Below are positions 57,443 through 64,000 of a DNA stretch of 64,000 bases, piece by piece (position 1 is the stretch's first letter; each line of letters starts with the position of its first letter). The stretch lies in assembly GCF_011492945.1 (NCBI RefSeq), contig NZ_CP045119.1:186001-250000 (forward strand), given 5' to 3'. The position numbers and the translations under genes are program-made. This stretch comes from Rubrobacter tropicus. Its GTDB lineage: Bacteria > Actinomycetota > Rubrobacteria > Rubrobacterales > Rubrobacteraceae. The notes under the pieces are model-generated. The model was given only the letters and a program-made list of their open reading frames with translations. It ran no database searches and was not told the DNA's origin.

Positions 57443-60400
57443 ATGACGTACGTACGGGAGCACGATTCGAGCAGGGGTATCAGCGTAGTCAGGAAGGCGT
57501 TCCTCGCCTGCTTCGCCGCGCTGCTCGCCGTTCTGGCGCTCGCGCCGCAGGCCAACGCGCAGGCCGTAATAAACGAGCCGCCGCAGTTGCCCCACGAGGT
57601 CGTGGTATTTCCCCAGCGAGATTTCGTGGTGGCAGATGGCTACCAGGACGGACAGCGGCTGGACTTCGAGGTTATCCGCAAAGATACCGGCGGCAACGAC
57701 GTGACGGTAGGCACCGCCACCGGCGTAGTGGCCGGCGGCCTTCTAGAGGTCAACCACCCGGGCGGCGTCTGCTGGACGGATCAGACCCCGGATATTCTCC
57801 CCGGCGACAGGGTGGTCGTCACCGATCCTTCGGGCAACGGCGACGCCGTGACCACGGCGAACGTGACCGCCGAGGCCGCTTTCATAAACGATACGACGGG
57901 CAACATCGAGGTCCACGGCACGGCCAGGGAGGCCGACGGCTCCAGGATCCCGATCGAGCGCCTGGAACAGCGCATCATCAACCCCGACCTGGTAGATACT
58001 TCGGTCGGCCGGCGAGACATCCGGGCGACGAGCGACGGCGCCGAGCTCGGCACCATCTCCTACGACGGCGAGACCGGCAACGCCTGGACGGCCACCTACT
58101 CCGACCTCGGCGACCAGGCCGAGCAGGTCGCCGTCGCGGGCCAGACCCGCATCATGAGCTGGCAGGCGACCAACGCCGCGGGCGACCGGCTCGGGATCAC
58201 GATCTTCGAGGAAGACGAGATCGGCGGGCCCGGCCTCGGCGGCTGCGGCGCCGGCGCGAGCTACGGCGTCGCCGACTTCGGCCGCGACGCCATAAACGCT
58301 TCGAACGTCGGCCAGGCCCTCGACGTCACCGGCTCCGCCTTCGACGCGAGCGCCGTAACGGCCACCCTCTCCGACGGCACCAGGACCATAAACGCCAACA
58401 TAACCCAGCAGCCCACGCCCGCCACCGGGCACCAGAGCTGGAAGGGAACCTTCTCCGCCGCCGACGTCGCGACACTCGCCGACGGCAACCTCACCGCTTC
58501 TAGCACCTACACCATCCAGGACATAGACGAGGCGACCCAGCTTCCGGTAGAGCGCCAGATCAAGGGCGCGGACAAGCTGATCCTCAAGGACACCGTGGCC
58601 CCCGACGCGGGCGGCCTCACGGCAACGCCCGGCGCCGGCACGTTCACGAGCCCGCAGAACGTGAAGCTCCAGAAGCCCGCTGGCGAGGACCGGCTCACGG
58701 AGGTTTACTACACCACCAACGGCAGCCAGCCCACGCTCGCCAGCCGTGTCTTCGGCGAGGACATCATCGTCACCGACGACCAGACCATCCGGGCCCGCAT
58801 GGTCGACGCCGCGGGCAACCAGAGCGGCGTCAACTCCTTCGCCTACGACATCAACGTCGGTCCCGACTCGACCGTGGACGCCCCGGCCAACGTCACGCCC
58901 ATAGACGTCCCCGACGCGCCCAACACCGGGACCATCAACAACCCGCCGCAGCTCCCGCACGACGTCACGGTCTTCCCCTCGCGGGACTTCGTGGTGGCCG
59001 ACTTCTACGAGCCCTTCACCGACCTGTTCTTCAAGGTAGTCCGTAACGGGCACGTCGTCGGCGCCGCCAAGGGCACCACCGACGCGGCCGGCTTCCTGGA
59101 GGTCAACCACCCGGGCGGCGTCTGCTGGACCGGCCAGACCCCCGACATCAAGGCTGGCGACGAGGTGATCGTCACCGACGCCCAGGGCAACGGCGACGCC
59201 GTTAGCACCTCGGACGTCTTCGCGACCGGTGCCGAGGAGGTCGGCAGCACCGTCGTCATCCACGGCACCGCCGCCGACGCCAACGGCAACCCGTTCCCCA
59301 TAGAGCGCCTCGAGCAGCGCATCATCAACCCCGACTTCAGGGACGCCCCCGGCAGCACCATCGGCCGGCGAGACATCCGGGCGACGAGCGACGGCGCCGA
59401 GCTCGGCGACATCTCCTACGACCCGGTCGATCCGCAGGACAACCCCGACGGCACCAGGTGGACCGCCGTCTACACGGGCCTCAACGCGGTCGAGCGCGAC
59501 CTCGCGGTCGCGGGCCAGACCAGGATCATGGGCTGGCAGGCGACCAACGCCGCGGGCGACCGGCTCGGGATCACGATCTTCGAGGTCGGCGAGCTCGGCG
59601 GCCCCGGCTTCGGCGGCTGCCCCGCCCCCACGGACTTCGCCGTTACCGGCGCGAACCGGGACGCGGTCAACGCCACCAACGTCTCCCAGGGCCTCCAGAT
59701 CGACGGCCTCTCAAACAACGCGAGCGCCGTCAGGGTAACGCTGACCGACGGGTCCGGAAACACGGCCTCCGCCGACGCCGCCATCACCCCGTCCCCCGGC
59801 CTCACGAGCCCGAACGCCCAGGTCTTCAAGGCCGCCTTCACGGCCGGGCAGCTTGGCGGCCTCGACGAGGGCACCCTCACGGCCTCCGCGGCCTACACGG
59901 TCCCGGGCGAGCCTGACGCGAACGGCAACCCGACCACCACCACCTTCGACGGCGTCGTGAACTTCGAGGTCCTCAAGGACACCGTGGCACCCGACGCGAA
60001 CGGCATCACGGCCACGCCGAACGCCAACACGGGCACGAACCGTTACCCGACCTGGCAGGCGATCGCGCTCGAACACGGCGACGCCGAGGGAACGGGCATC
60101 CGCTTCACCCTCAACGGCAACGACCCGACCCCGTACAGCAGGCTCGCCGAGTCGCAAATCGTGCTCGACGCCAGGCCCGAGCCCTACGCCCTGAAGGCCA
60201 TAGCGGTCGACAAGGCCGGCAACAAGAGCGCCGTCAGGACCTTCGAGTTCAACATCGTGGACGGCATCGCGCCGCGCCAGCCGGGCGCCCTCGATCTGGC
60301 CGCCGCGAGCGACACGGGCCTCTCCAACACCGACAACGTGACGAACGACGCCACGCCGACCTTCGGCGGCACGGCCGAGGCCCGCTCGACCGTCAGGCTC

Positions 60401-61171
60401 TTCGAGCTCACGGGCACGGACACCCTGAACCAGGTGGGCCAGGCGACCGCCGGCACCAACGGAAGCTTCAGCGTCACCGCCAATACGCTCTCCGACGGGG
60501 ACCACGCCCTCCTCGTGACGGCCACCGACGCCTCCGGCAACGAGAGTGCTAGGTCAAACGTCCTCAACCTCACCGTCGACACGGCGGCGCCGAACACGAC
60601 CATTACCTCCGGTCCTACGGGCACCGTCAACGTCACCACGGCCAGCTTCGGCCTCTCCTCCAGCGAGCCGCAGGGCGCGAGGTTCCAGTGCTCCCTCGAC
60701 GGGGTCGCCTTCGCCGCCTGCACCTCGCCCAGGAACTACACCGGGCTCGCCCCCAACCGCTCGCACACCTTCAGGGCGCAGACTACGGACCTCGCCGGCA
60801 ACCTCGAAGCCGACCCGGCCTCCCGCACCTGGACCATCGACACCGTCAGGCCCACGGTCACGAGGACGACGCCGGCCGCCGGCGCCCGGAACGTCGCGCC
60901 CGCCAGCAACGTCACGGCCACCTTCTCCGAGGCGATGACGGCCGACACCGTGAACGGGACCACCGTCAGGCTCGTCAGGAACGGCACCAGGGTCGGCGCC
61001 ACCGTCAACTACAGCCCGGCAACCAGGGTCGTCACCCTCAACCCGAACGCCAACCTCGTCCGCGGCGCCACCTACACCGCGACGATCGTGGGCGGGGCGA
61101 ACGGGGTGAAGGACACGGCCGGCAACGCGATGGCCACGGGCATGAGCTGGTCTTTCAGGATCGCCCCGTAG
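57443..61171 (+). CDS. Large secreted protein with duplicated unknown domain and Ig/chitobiase repeats
   Basis: About 1242 aa. ATG 57443 (GGGAGAAGG upstream) starts a clear signal peptide (LACFAALLAVLALAPQANA). An in-frame ATG at 57317 also has a good ribosome site, but would bury the signal and translate through a hairpin. The N-terminal domain of about 230 residues occurs twice (about 46-270 and 500-735): QLPHEVVVFPQRDFVVAD, LEVNHPGGVCW, TPDI..GD, ERLEQRIINPD and ATNAAGDRLGITIF. I do not know this domain; it returns in the next two genes. The rest contains chitobiase-type repeats (VYYTTNGSQP), Ig-like domains and a final Big_5-like domain (TPAAGARNVAPASNVTATFSEAM in parts). There is no LPxTG motif. 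Preceded by L6; terminator downstream. Confidence 0.8.
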   Translation: MTYVREHDSSRGISVVRKAFLACFAALLAVLALAPQANAQAVINEPPQLPHEVVVFPQRDFVVADGYQDGQRLDFEVIRKDTGGNDVTVGTATGVVAGGLLEVNHPGGVCWTDQTPDILPGDRVVVTDPSGNGDAVTTANVTAEAAFINDTTGNIEVHGTAREADGSRIPIERLEQRIINPDLVDTSVGRRDIRATSDGAELGTISYDGETGNAWTATYSDLGDQAEQVAVAGQTRIMSWQATNAAGDRLGITIFEEDEIGGPGLGGCGAGASYGVADFGRDAINASNVGQALDVTGSAFDASAVTATLSDGTRTINANITQQPTPATGHQSWKGTFSAADVATLADGNLTASSTYTIQDIDEATQLPVERQIKGADKLILKDTVAPDAGGLTATPGAGTFTSPQNVKLQKPAGEDRLTEVYYTTNGSQPTLASRVFGEDIIVTDDQTIRARMVDAAGNQSGVNSFAYDINVGPDSTVDAPANVTPIDVPDAPNTGTINNPPQLPHDVTVFPSRDFVVADFYEPFTDLFFKVVRNGHVVGAAKGTTDAAGFLEVNHPGGVCWTGQTPDIKAGDEVIVTDAQGNGDAVSTSDVFATGAEEVGSTVVIHGTAADANGNPFPIERLEQRIINPDFRDAPGSTIGRRDIRATSDGAELGDISYDPVDPQDNPDGTRWTAVYTGLNAVERDLAVAGQTRIMGWQATNAAGDRLGITIFEVGELGGPGFGGCPAPTDFAVTGANRDAVNATNVSQGLQIDGLSNNASAVRVTLTDGSGNTASADAAITPSPGLTSPNAQVFKAAFTAGQLGGLDEGTLTASAAYTVPGEPDANGNPTTTTFDGVVNFEVLKDTVAPDANGITATPNANTGTNRYPTWQAIALEHGDAEGTGIRFTLNGNDPTPYSRLAESQIVLDARPEPYALKAIAVDKAGNKSAVRTFEFNIVDGIAPRQPGALDLAAASDTGLSNTDNVTNDATPTFGGTAEARSTVRLFELTGTDTLNQVGQATAGTNGSFSVTANTLSDGDHALLVTATDASGNESARSNVLNLTVDTAAPNTTITSGPTGTVNVTTASFGLSSSEPQGARFQCSLDGVAFAACTSPRNYTGLAPNRSHTFRAQTTDLAGNLEADPASRTWTIDTVRPTVTRTTPAAGARNVAPASNVTATFSEAMTADTVNGTTVRLVRNGTRVGATVNYSPATRVVTLNPNANLVRGATYTATIVGGANGVKDTAGNAMATGMSWSFRIAP
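57577..58260 (+). repeat. Intragenic domain repeat, copy A
   Basis: First coding copy of the duplicated domain. Several stretches are nearly identical in DNA to copy B, for example at 58006-58051 (GGCCGGCGAGACATCC and onward) and 58136-58210 (GCATCATGAGCTGGCAGG and onward). Other stretches have diverged. Confidence 0.75.
58939..59640 (+). repeat. Intragenic domain repeat, copy B
   Basis: Second coding copy. The near-identical patches are at about 59362-59407 and 59509-59585. The patchy identity suggests an old duplication with later gene conversion, or strong codon-level constraint. Confidence 0.75.
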
Positions 61172-61196
61172 TCATCCGATAGGGCCTTCGAGCCGC

Positions 61197-61230
61197 GGGG
61201 GACCCGTTCTTTCAGGACGGGTCCCCTCGT
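61197..61230 (+). terminator. Terminator of the 57443 gene
   Basis: GGGGACCCGT (61198-61207) pairs with ACGGGTCCCC (61217-61226) around TCTTTCAGG, 27 bp after the stop. The T-run is poor (TCGTCG). Confidence 0.65.
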
Positions 61231-61265
61231 CGTCCCGGCTTTTGGTACCGGATCGCCGGGGATTG

Positions 61266-61345
61266 TGCCTCATACGGCAAATGGGCTAGGGAAAGTTCGC
61301 CCATGCAAGCGATGGCGAATCCTGCGGGGTAAGCGACCATATTCC
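61266..61345 (+). promoter_or_regulatory. CTAG leader element L7 (upstream of 649-aa surface protein)
   Basis: GCCTCAT (61267-61273) can pair with ATGGGC (61281-61286) with one bulge. TGGGCTAG (61282-61289), GGAAAGTTCGCCC, GCCCATGC...GCGATGGC and GCGACCAT (61333-61340) follow. GTTCGC faces GCGACC with one mismatch. The rest of the 334-bp gap is a leader of about 150 bases with no gene seen. Confidence 0.78.
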
Positions 61346-61505
61346 CGAAGCAGTACCTACGAGGACAGGACCTGCGGGGAGGTGGGCCTGGCGGACGAAC
61401 TGTAACAGGCAGACCGGGCTCCCGCCCACGGGTTGCCGGAAGGTTCCGGTCCCCGAAGGAGCGGCAAACGAAGCGACAGGTCCAGAGAGAAAGGGAGTAG
61501 GGGAG

Positions 61506-63455
61506 ATGGGTACACAGTACGGGAACATATTCGAGAGGGGGAGACGGCTCAAGAAGCTGGTGGCGATCTCCGCCACCGCCCTCCTCGTGAGCCTGCCGCT
61601 CGCGGCACCGGCTCAGGCTTTGCCGACCGGCCCGGGGATACAGCCCGGGCACAACATCACCGTCTTCCACAACCTGGACTTCATAGCCGTCTTCGGCTAC
61701 CAGGTGGGTGAGGAGCTCACCGTGCAAGTCTTCCGCGGGGACCACATGATCGGCACCGCCACCGGGCCGGCGGTCGAGGCCGACGAGGGTCTGCCCCAGA
61801 ACGGGGCCCTCGAAGTAAACCACGGGCCTGAAGGAGACCCTCAGCCGGGCGACTGCTGGGAGAACTTCACGCCCGACATCCTGCCCGGCGACCGCGTGGT
61901 GGTGACGAGCGCGGCCGGGACCGTGACCGAGGAGGTCACCGTAGACGGTATCTCCATGAAGGCGCCGAAGGACGACACTTCGACCGCCGACCCGAGCGAC
62001 GTTATCGTCGAGGGCCGTGCCTCCTTCGCCGACGGGACGCCCATCCCCGTCGACCGGCTCGACTCCGGTGAGCTGCGGCAGGCGAGCCCAAGGTTCCGCG
62101 CGGCGCCAAGCGCCGTCGAGAGGATCCCGGGTACGACCGATGGCTGGCGTGCGATCTACCGGGCCCCGTACGATATCGTCCAGATGCCCGCGCCCCTCAC
62201 GGCCCAGCAGCAGAAGGACGCCATCTTGAACGGCGATCACGCGATGGGCTACGGTCACGTGGCGCCCCTGCCGGCCGAGACCCAGCTCGTCGACGGCGTC
62301 GGAGGCGGCGGCCCCGCCCTCGGGTGCGAGGCGCTCGCGCCGAAGCAGTCGAACGCCGTCGCCACCAGCGACGACGAGAACGTGAACATCGCCAGCGACA
62401 CCCTCAACCTCAGCGGCACCGCGATGGAGGACGTCTCCGGCGTCGACATTACCCTGGGCGACGGCGACGCGGCAACCACCGATCCCACCGTCAGCGCCAC
62501 CAACCTCGCCCCCGGCCCCGGCGGAGAGCAGACGTGGTCCGCGCAGTTCTCGCGGGCGGATCTCGACGCCCTGAGCGACGGCACCCTGACCGCCACGGGC
62601 GCCTACGCCCTCTCCGGCGGCGGGACGACCACGGGCGCGACCCTGGAACTCCAAAAAGATACGGTCGCCCCCGGCCCGGCGACGTCCGACGTGCCTCCCG
62701 GCATCTACAATACCGACAAATCCGTCACGCTCAGCGCGGAGGCGGGCGCGAAAGTCCGCTACACGACGGACGGGACGGACCCCTCCGCCACCACCGGCGC
62801 CCTCTACGACGGCCAGCAGATAAACGTGACGAGCAGCCAGACCATAAAGGCGATAGTCGTGGACGCCGCGGGCAACCCCTCCAGCGTCGCCTCCTTCGGC
62901 TACACTATTGACCGCGTCGCCCCGAGCCTGACCTCGAACTTCGTCAGCGGCTCCTACGACGCGGCGCAGATGGTTCCCTTCACCTCCGACGACCCGGGCG
63001 CGGAGATCCGCTACACCACCGACGGCTCCACGCCCAACAGGACCAGCAAACTGTACACGGGCCCGGTCCGGATAGCGAAAACCCAGACGGTCAAGGCGGT
63101 AGCCTACGACGCCGCGGGCAACGCCTCCGGGGTCCAGTCGAGGACCGTCACGATCCGCAAGGCCACGACGACCAACCTCAACGTCCCGACGGCCGACATG
63201 AAGCTCGGCAACACGCGGGCCATAGCGGGCGGGGTGAGCCCCAACCAGGCCGGCAGCTTCGTCAGGGTGACGATAGACCGCCCGGGCACGCTCTCGACCA
63301 TAACGAGGAGCGCAACGCTCAACGAGTTCTCGCGGTTCAGCACTACCTACAAGCCGACCGCGCCGGGCACGTACAGGATAACGGCGAGCTTCGTCAAGGA
63401 CGCCGACGCCCTGGCCTCCACGAGCGTGATGAAGAGCTTCAGGGTGGTCCGTTAG
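61506..63455 (+). CDS. Secreted protein with unknown N-terminal domain and chitobiase-type repeats
   Basis: A 649-aa exported protein. ATG 61506 follows GGGAGTAGGGGAG; the signal peptide ends near APAQA. The N-terminal domain (about 40-285) is a diverged relative of the duplicated domain of the previous gene: HNITVFHNLDFIAVFGY, IGTATGPAV, LEVNHGPEGD, DCWENFTPDILPGDRVVV. An Ig-like region and two chitobiase-type repeats (VRYTTDGTDP, IRYTTDGSTP) follow. The last 95 or so residues match the C-terminal module of oxidase 3 and the propeller protein (MKLGNTRAIAGGV..., ending KSFRVVR). It is preceded by L7 and closed by a strong terminator. Confidence 0.82.
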   Translation: MGTQYGNIFERGRRLKKLVAISATALLVSLPLAAPAQALPTGPGIQPGHNITVFHNLDFIAVFGYQVGEELTVQVFRGDHMIGTATGPAVEADEGLPQNGALEVNHGPEGDPQPGDCWENFTPDILPGDRVVVTSAAGTVTEEVTVDGISMKAPKDDTSTADPSDVIVEGRASFADGTPIPVDRLDSGELRQASPRFRAAPSAVERIPGTTDGWRAIYRAPYDIVQMPAPLTAQQQKDAILNGDHAMGYGHVAPLPAETQLVDGVGGGGPALGCEALAPKQSNAVATSDDENVNIASDTLNLSGTAMEDVSGVDITLGDGDAATTDPTVSATNLAPGPGGEQTWSAQFSRADLDALSDGTLTATGAYALSGGGTTTGATLELQKDTVAPGPATSDVPPGIYNTDKSVTLSAEAGAKVRYTTDGTDPSATTGALYDGQQINVTSSQTIKAIVVDAAGNPSSVASFGYTIDRVAPSLTSNFVSGSYDAAQMVPFTSDDPGAEIRYTTDGSTPNRTSKLYTGPVRIAKTQTVKAVAYDAAGNASGVQSRTVTIRKATTTNLNVPTADMKLGNTRAIAGGVSPNQAGSFVRVTIDRPGTLSTITRSATLNEFSRFSTTYKPTAPGTYRITASFVKDADALASTSVMKSFRVVR

Positions 63456-63490
63456 GCAAGGAAAACAAACGACGCGAGTAGCTGTCCTTC

Positions 63491-63524
63491 GAGGCCCCGC
63501 CCGGTGTGGGCGGGGCCTCTCTTG
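63491..63524 (+). terminator. Terminator of 649-aa surface protein
   Basis: GAGGCCCCGCCC (63491-63502) and GGGCGGGGCCTC (63508-63519) form a perfect 12-bp stem around GGTGT, followed by TCTT. Confidence 0.8.
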
Positions 63525-63544
63525 CGTGGGCCGGTCCCATCGGT

Positions 63545-63613
63545 ACGACGAATGGGCTAGAGAAAGTTCGCCTTTGCGGGGGATGGCGGGGTGGCCGTGA
63601 GGCGGGATGATTA
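63545..63613 (+). promoter_or_regulatory. CTAG leader element L8 (upstream of partial surface protein)
   Basis: TGGGCTAG (63553-63560) is followed by AGAAAGTTCGCC. TTCGCCT (63567-63573) pairs with AGGCGGG (63600-63606) using two T-G pairs where L3 has perfect pairs, so pairing is kept although the sequence differs. GGATGGCGG lies between. CCCAT just upstream (63537-63541 region) can pair with ATGGG. Confidence 0.75.
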
Positions 63614-63656
63614 GCGGTGATCCGTCGTGTAGAAGACCTGAGAGGGGCAAAAGGCG

Positions 63657-64000
63657 ATGACCGATGAGAGCGCGGGACGGCAGGCGACCACCGGCGGCAG
63701 GCGGGCAAAGGTGCTGGCGGTCTGCGCCCTGTCCCTCCTGGTGGGCCTGACGCTGGCGATACCGGCGTCGGCCATGCCCACCGGGCCGGGGGTCAGGGAC
63801 GGCAGGAACATCACCGTCTTCGGCAACCTGGACTTCGTGGCGGCCTTCGGCTACCAGACGCGCGAGAAGCTCACCGTGGACGTCTACCGCGGCGACACCC
63901 GCATAGCCACGGCGTTCGGGCTGGCGGTCGACACCCCGGAGGGCGGCGGTCTCGAGGTGAACCACGGCGTGGAGGGCAACGTGGTCCAGGGCGACTGCTG
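63657..64000 (+). CDS. Secreted surface protein, third paralogue (3' partial)
   Basis: The gene runs off the window end; 114 codons are visible. ATG 63657 has AGAGGGG about 10 bases upstream, and a signal peptide follows (VLAVCALSLLVGLTLAIPASA). The mature part begins MPTGPGVRDGRNITVFGNLD and continues FVAAFGY, LEVNHGVEGN and GDC, closely matching the start of the preceding protein. It is therefore the third adjacent gene with this unknown domain. Preceded by its own leader element L8, so it is probably transcribed independently. Confidence 0.85.
   Translation, partial: MTDESAGRQATTGGRRAKVLAVCALSLLVGLTLAIPASAMPTGPGVRDGRNITVFGNLDFVAAFGYQTREKLTVDVYRGDTRIATAFGLAVDTPEGGGLEVNHGVEGNVVQGDC

Noticed and set aside
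36986-63613. The recurring leader element as a c-di-GMP-I (GEMM) riboswitch
   Set aside because: AAAG and GGGC words look similar at first, but the GEMM core (GGCAAACC, GACGCAAAGCC and the tetraloop-receptor layout) is absent in all eight copies.

Overview
The window is about 64 kb of very GC-rich DNA with actinobacterial gene style: frequent GTG and TTG starts, GTGA/TTGA stop-start overlaps, one convincing leaderless promoter, a ClpC with a zinc finger, and many NarL-type two-component genes. A DUF422/CruF-like carotenoid gene beside a UspA protein and mutSL, and a large exported-protein repertoire, fit a deep-branching, pigmented, stress-resistant actinobacterium such as Rubrobacter. That assignment is inference; no rRNA or tRNA gene is present to fix it.

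Layout. 1-5.7 kb: universal stress protein (5' partial), carotenoid protein, mutS-mutL. 5.9-12 kb: a 54-aa membrane peptide, a YwrD-like gamma-glutamyltransferase, queuosine precursor transport and reduction (queT-like, queF), an atypical Nramp-like transporter and a BCCT transporter. 12-20 kb: an A-T-R carboxylate reductase next to the BCCT gene, a PRC-barrel/BON protein, clpC with a palindromic operator candidate, and a tandem GNAT protein. 20-34.6 kb: a sensory island with four histidine kinases (one REC plus about 12 PAS domains, one with a LOV photoreceptor domain), two NarL-type regulators and two small paralogous degenerate receiver proteins. 34.7-48.6 kb: a copper block (YcnI-CopC-CopD) followed by three exported multicopper oxidases, a small membrane protein homologous to the membrane domain of the largest oxidase, and a signal peptidase I. 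48.8-64 kb: two RTX-repeat proteins, a beta-propeller protein and a run of large Ig/chitobiase-type surface proteins, some sharing a domain I cannot name, plus a frameshifted methyltransferase gene.

The most unusual signal is non-coding. A conserved leader element (palindrome CTAGyCCA..TGGrCTAG, then AAAG(A/T)TCGCC, a CCAT/ATGG-type hairpin and GCGATCATT) occurs eight times between 36.9 and 63.6 kb, each time ahead of an exported oxidase or surface protein. The arms vary in ways that often keep base pairing. It looks like a structured RNA leader or composite operator that ties the copper oxidases and surface proteins into one regulon. I could not match it to any riboswitch consensus I know.

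A second non-coding family, five modular hairpin repeats (GCGG...CCGC stem plus TCAGC/GCTGA modules), sits directly after stop codons. Together the copper genes, oxidases, signal peptidase and surface proteins read as one cell-envelope oxidation/surface programme. Functional links beyond gene order and the shared leader are inference.
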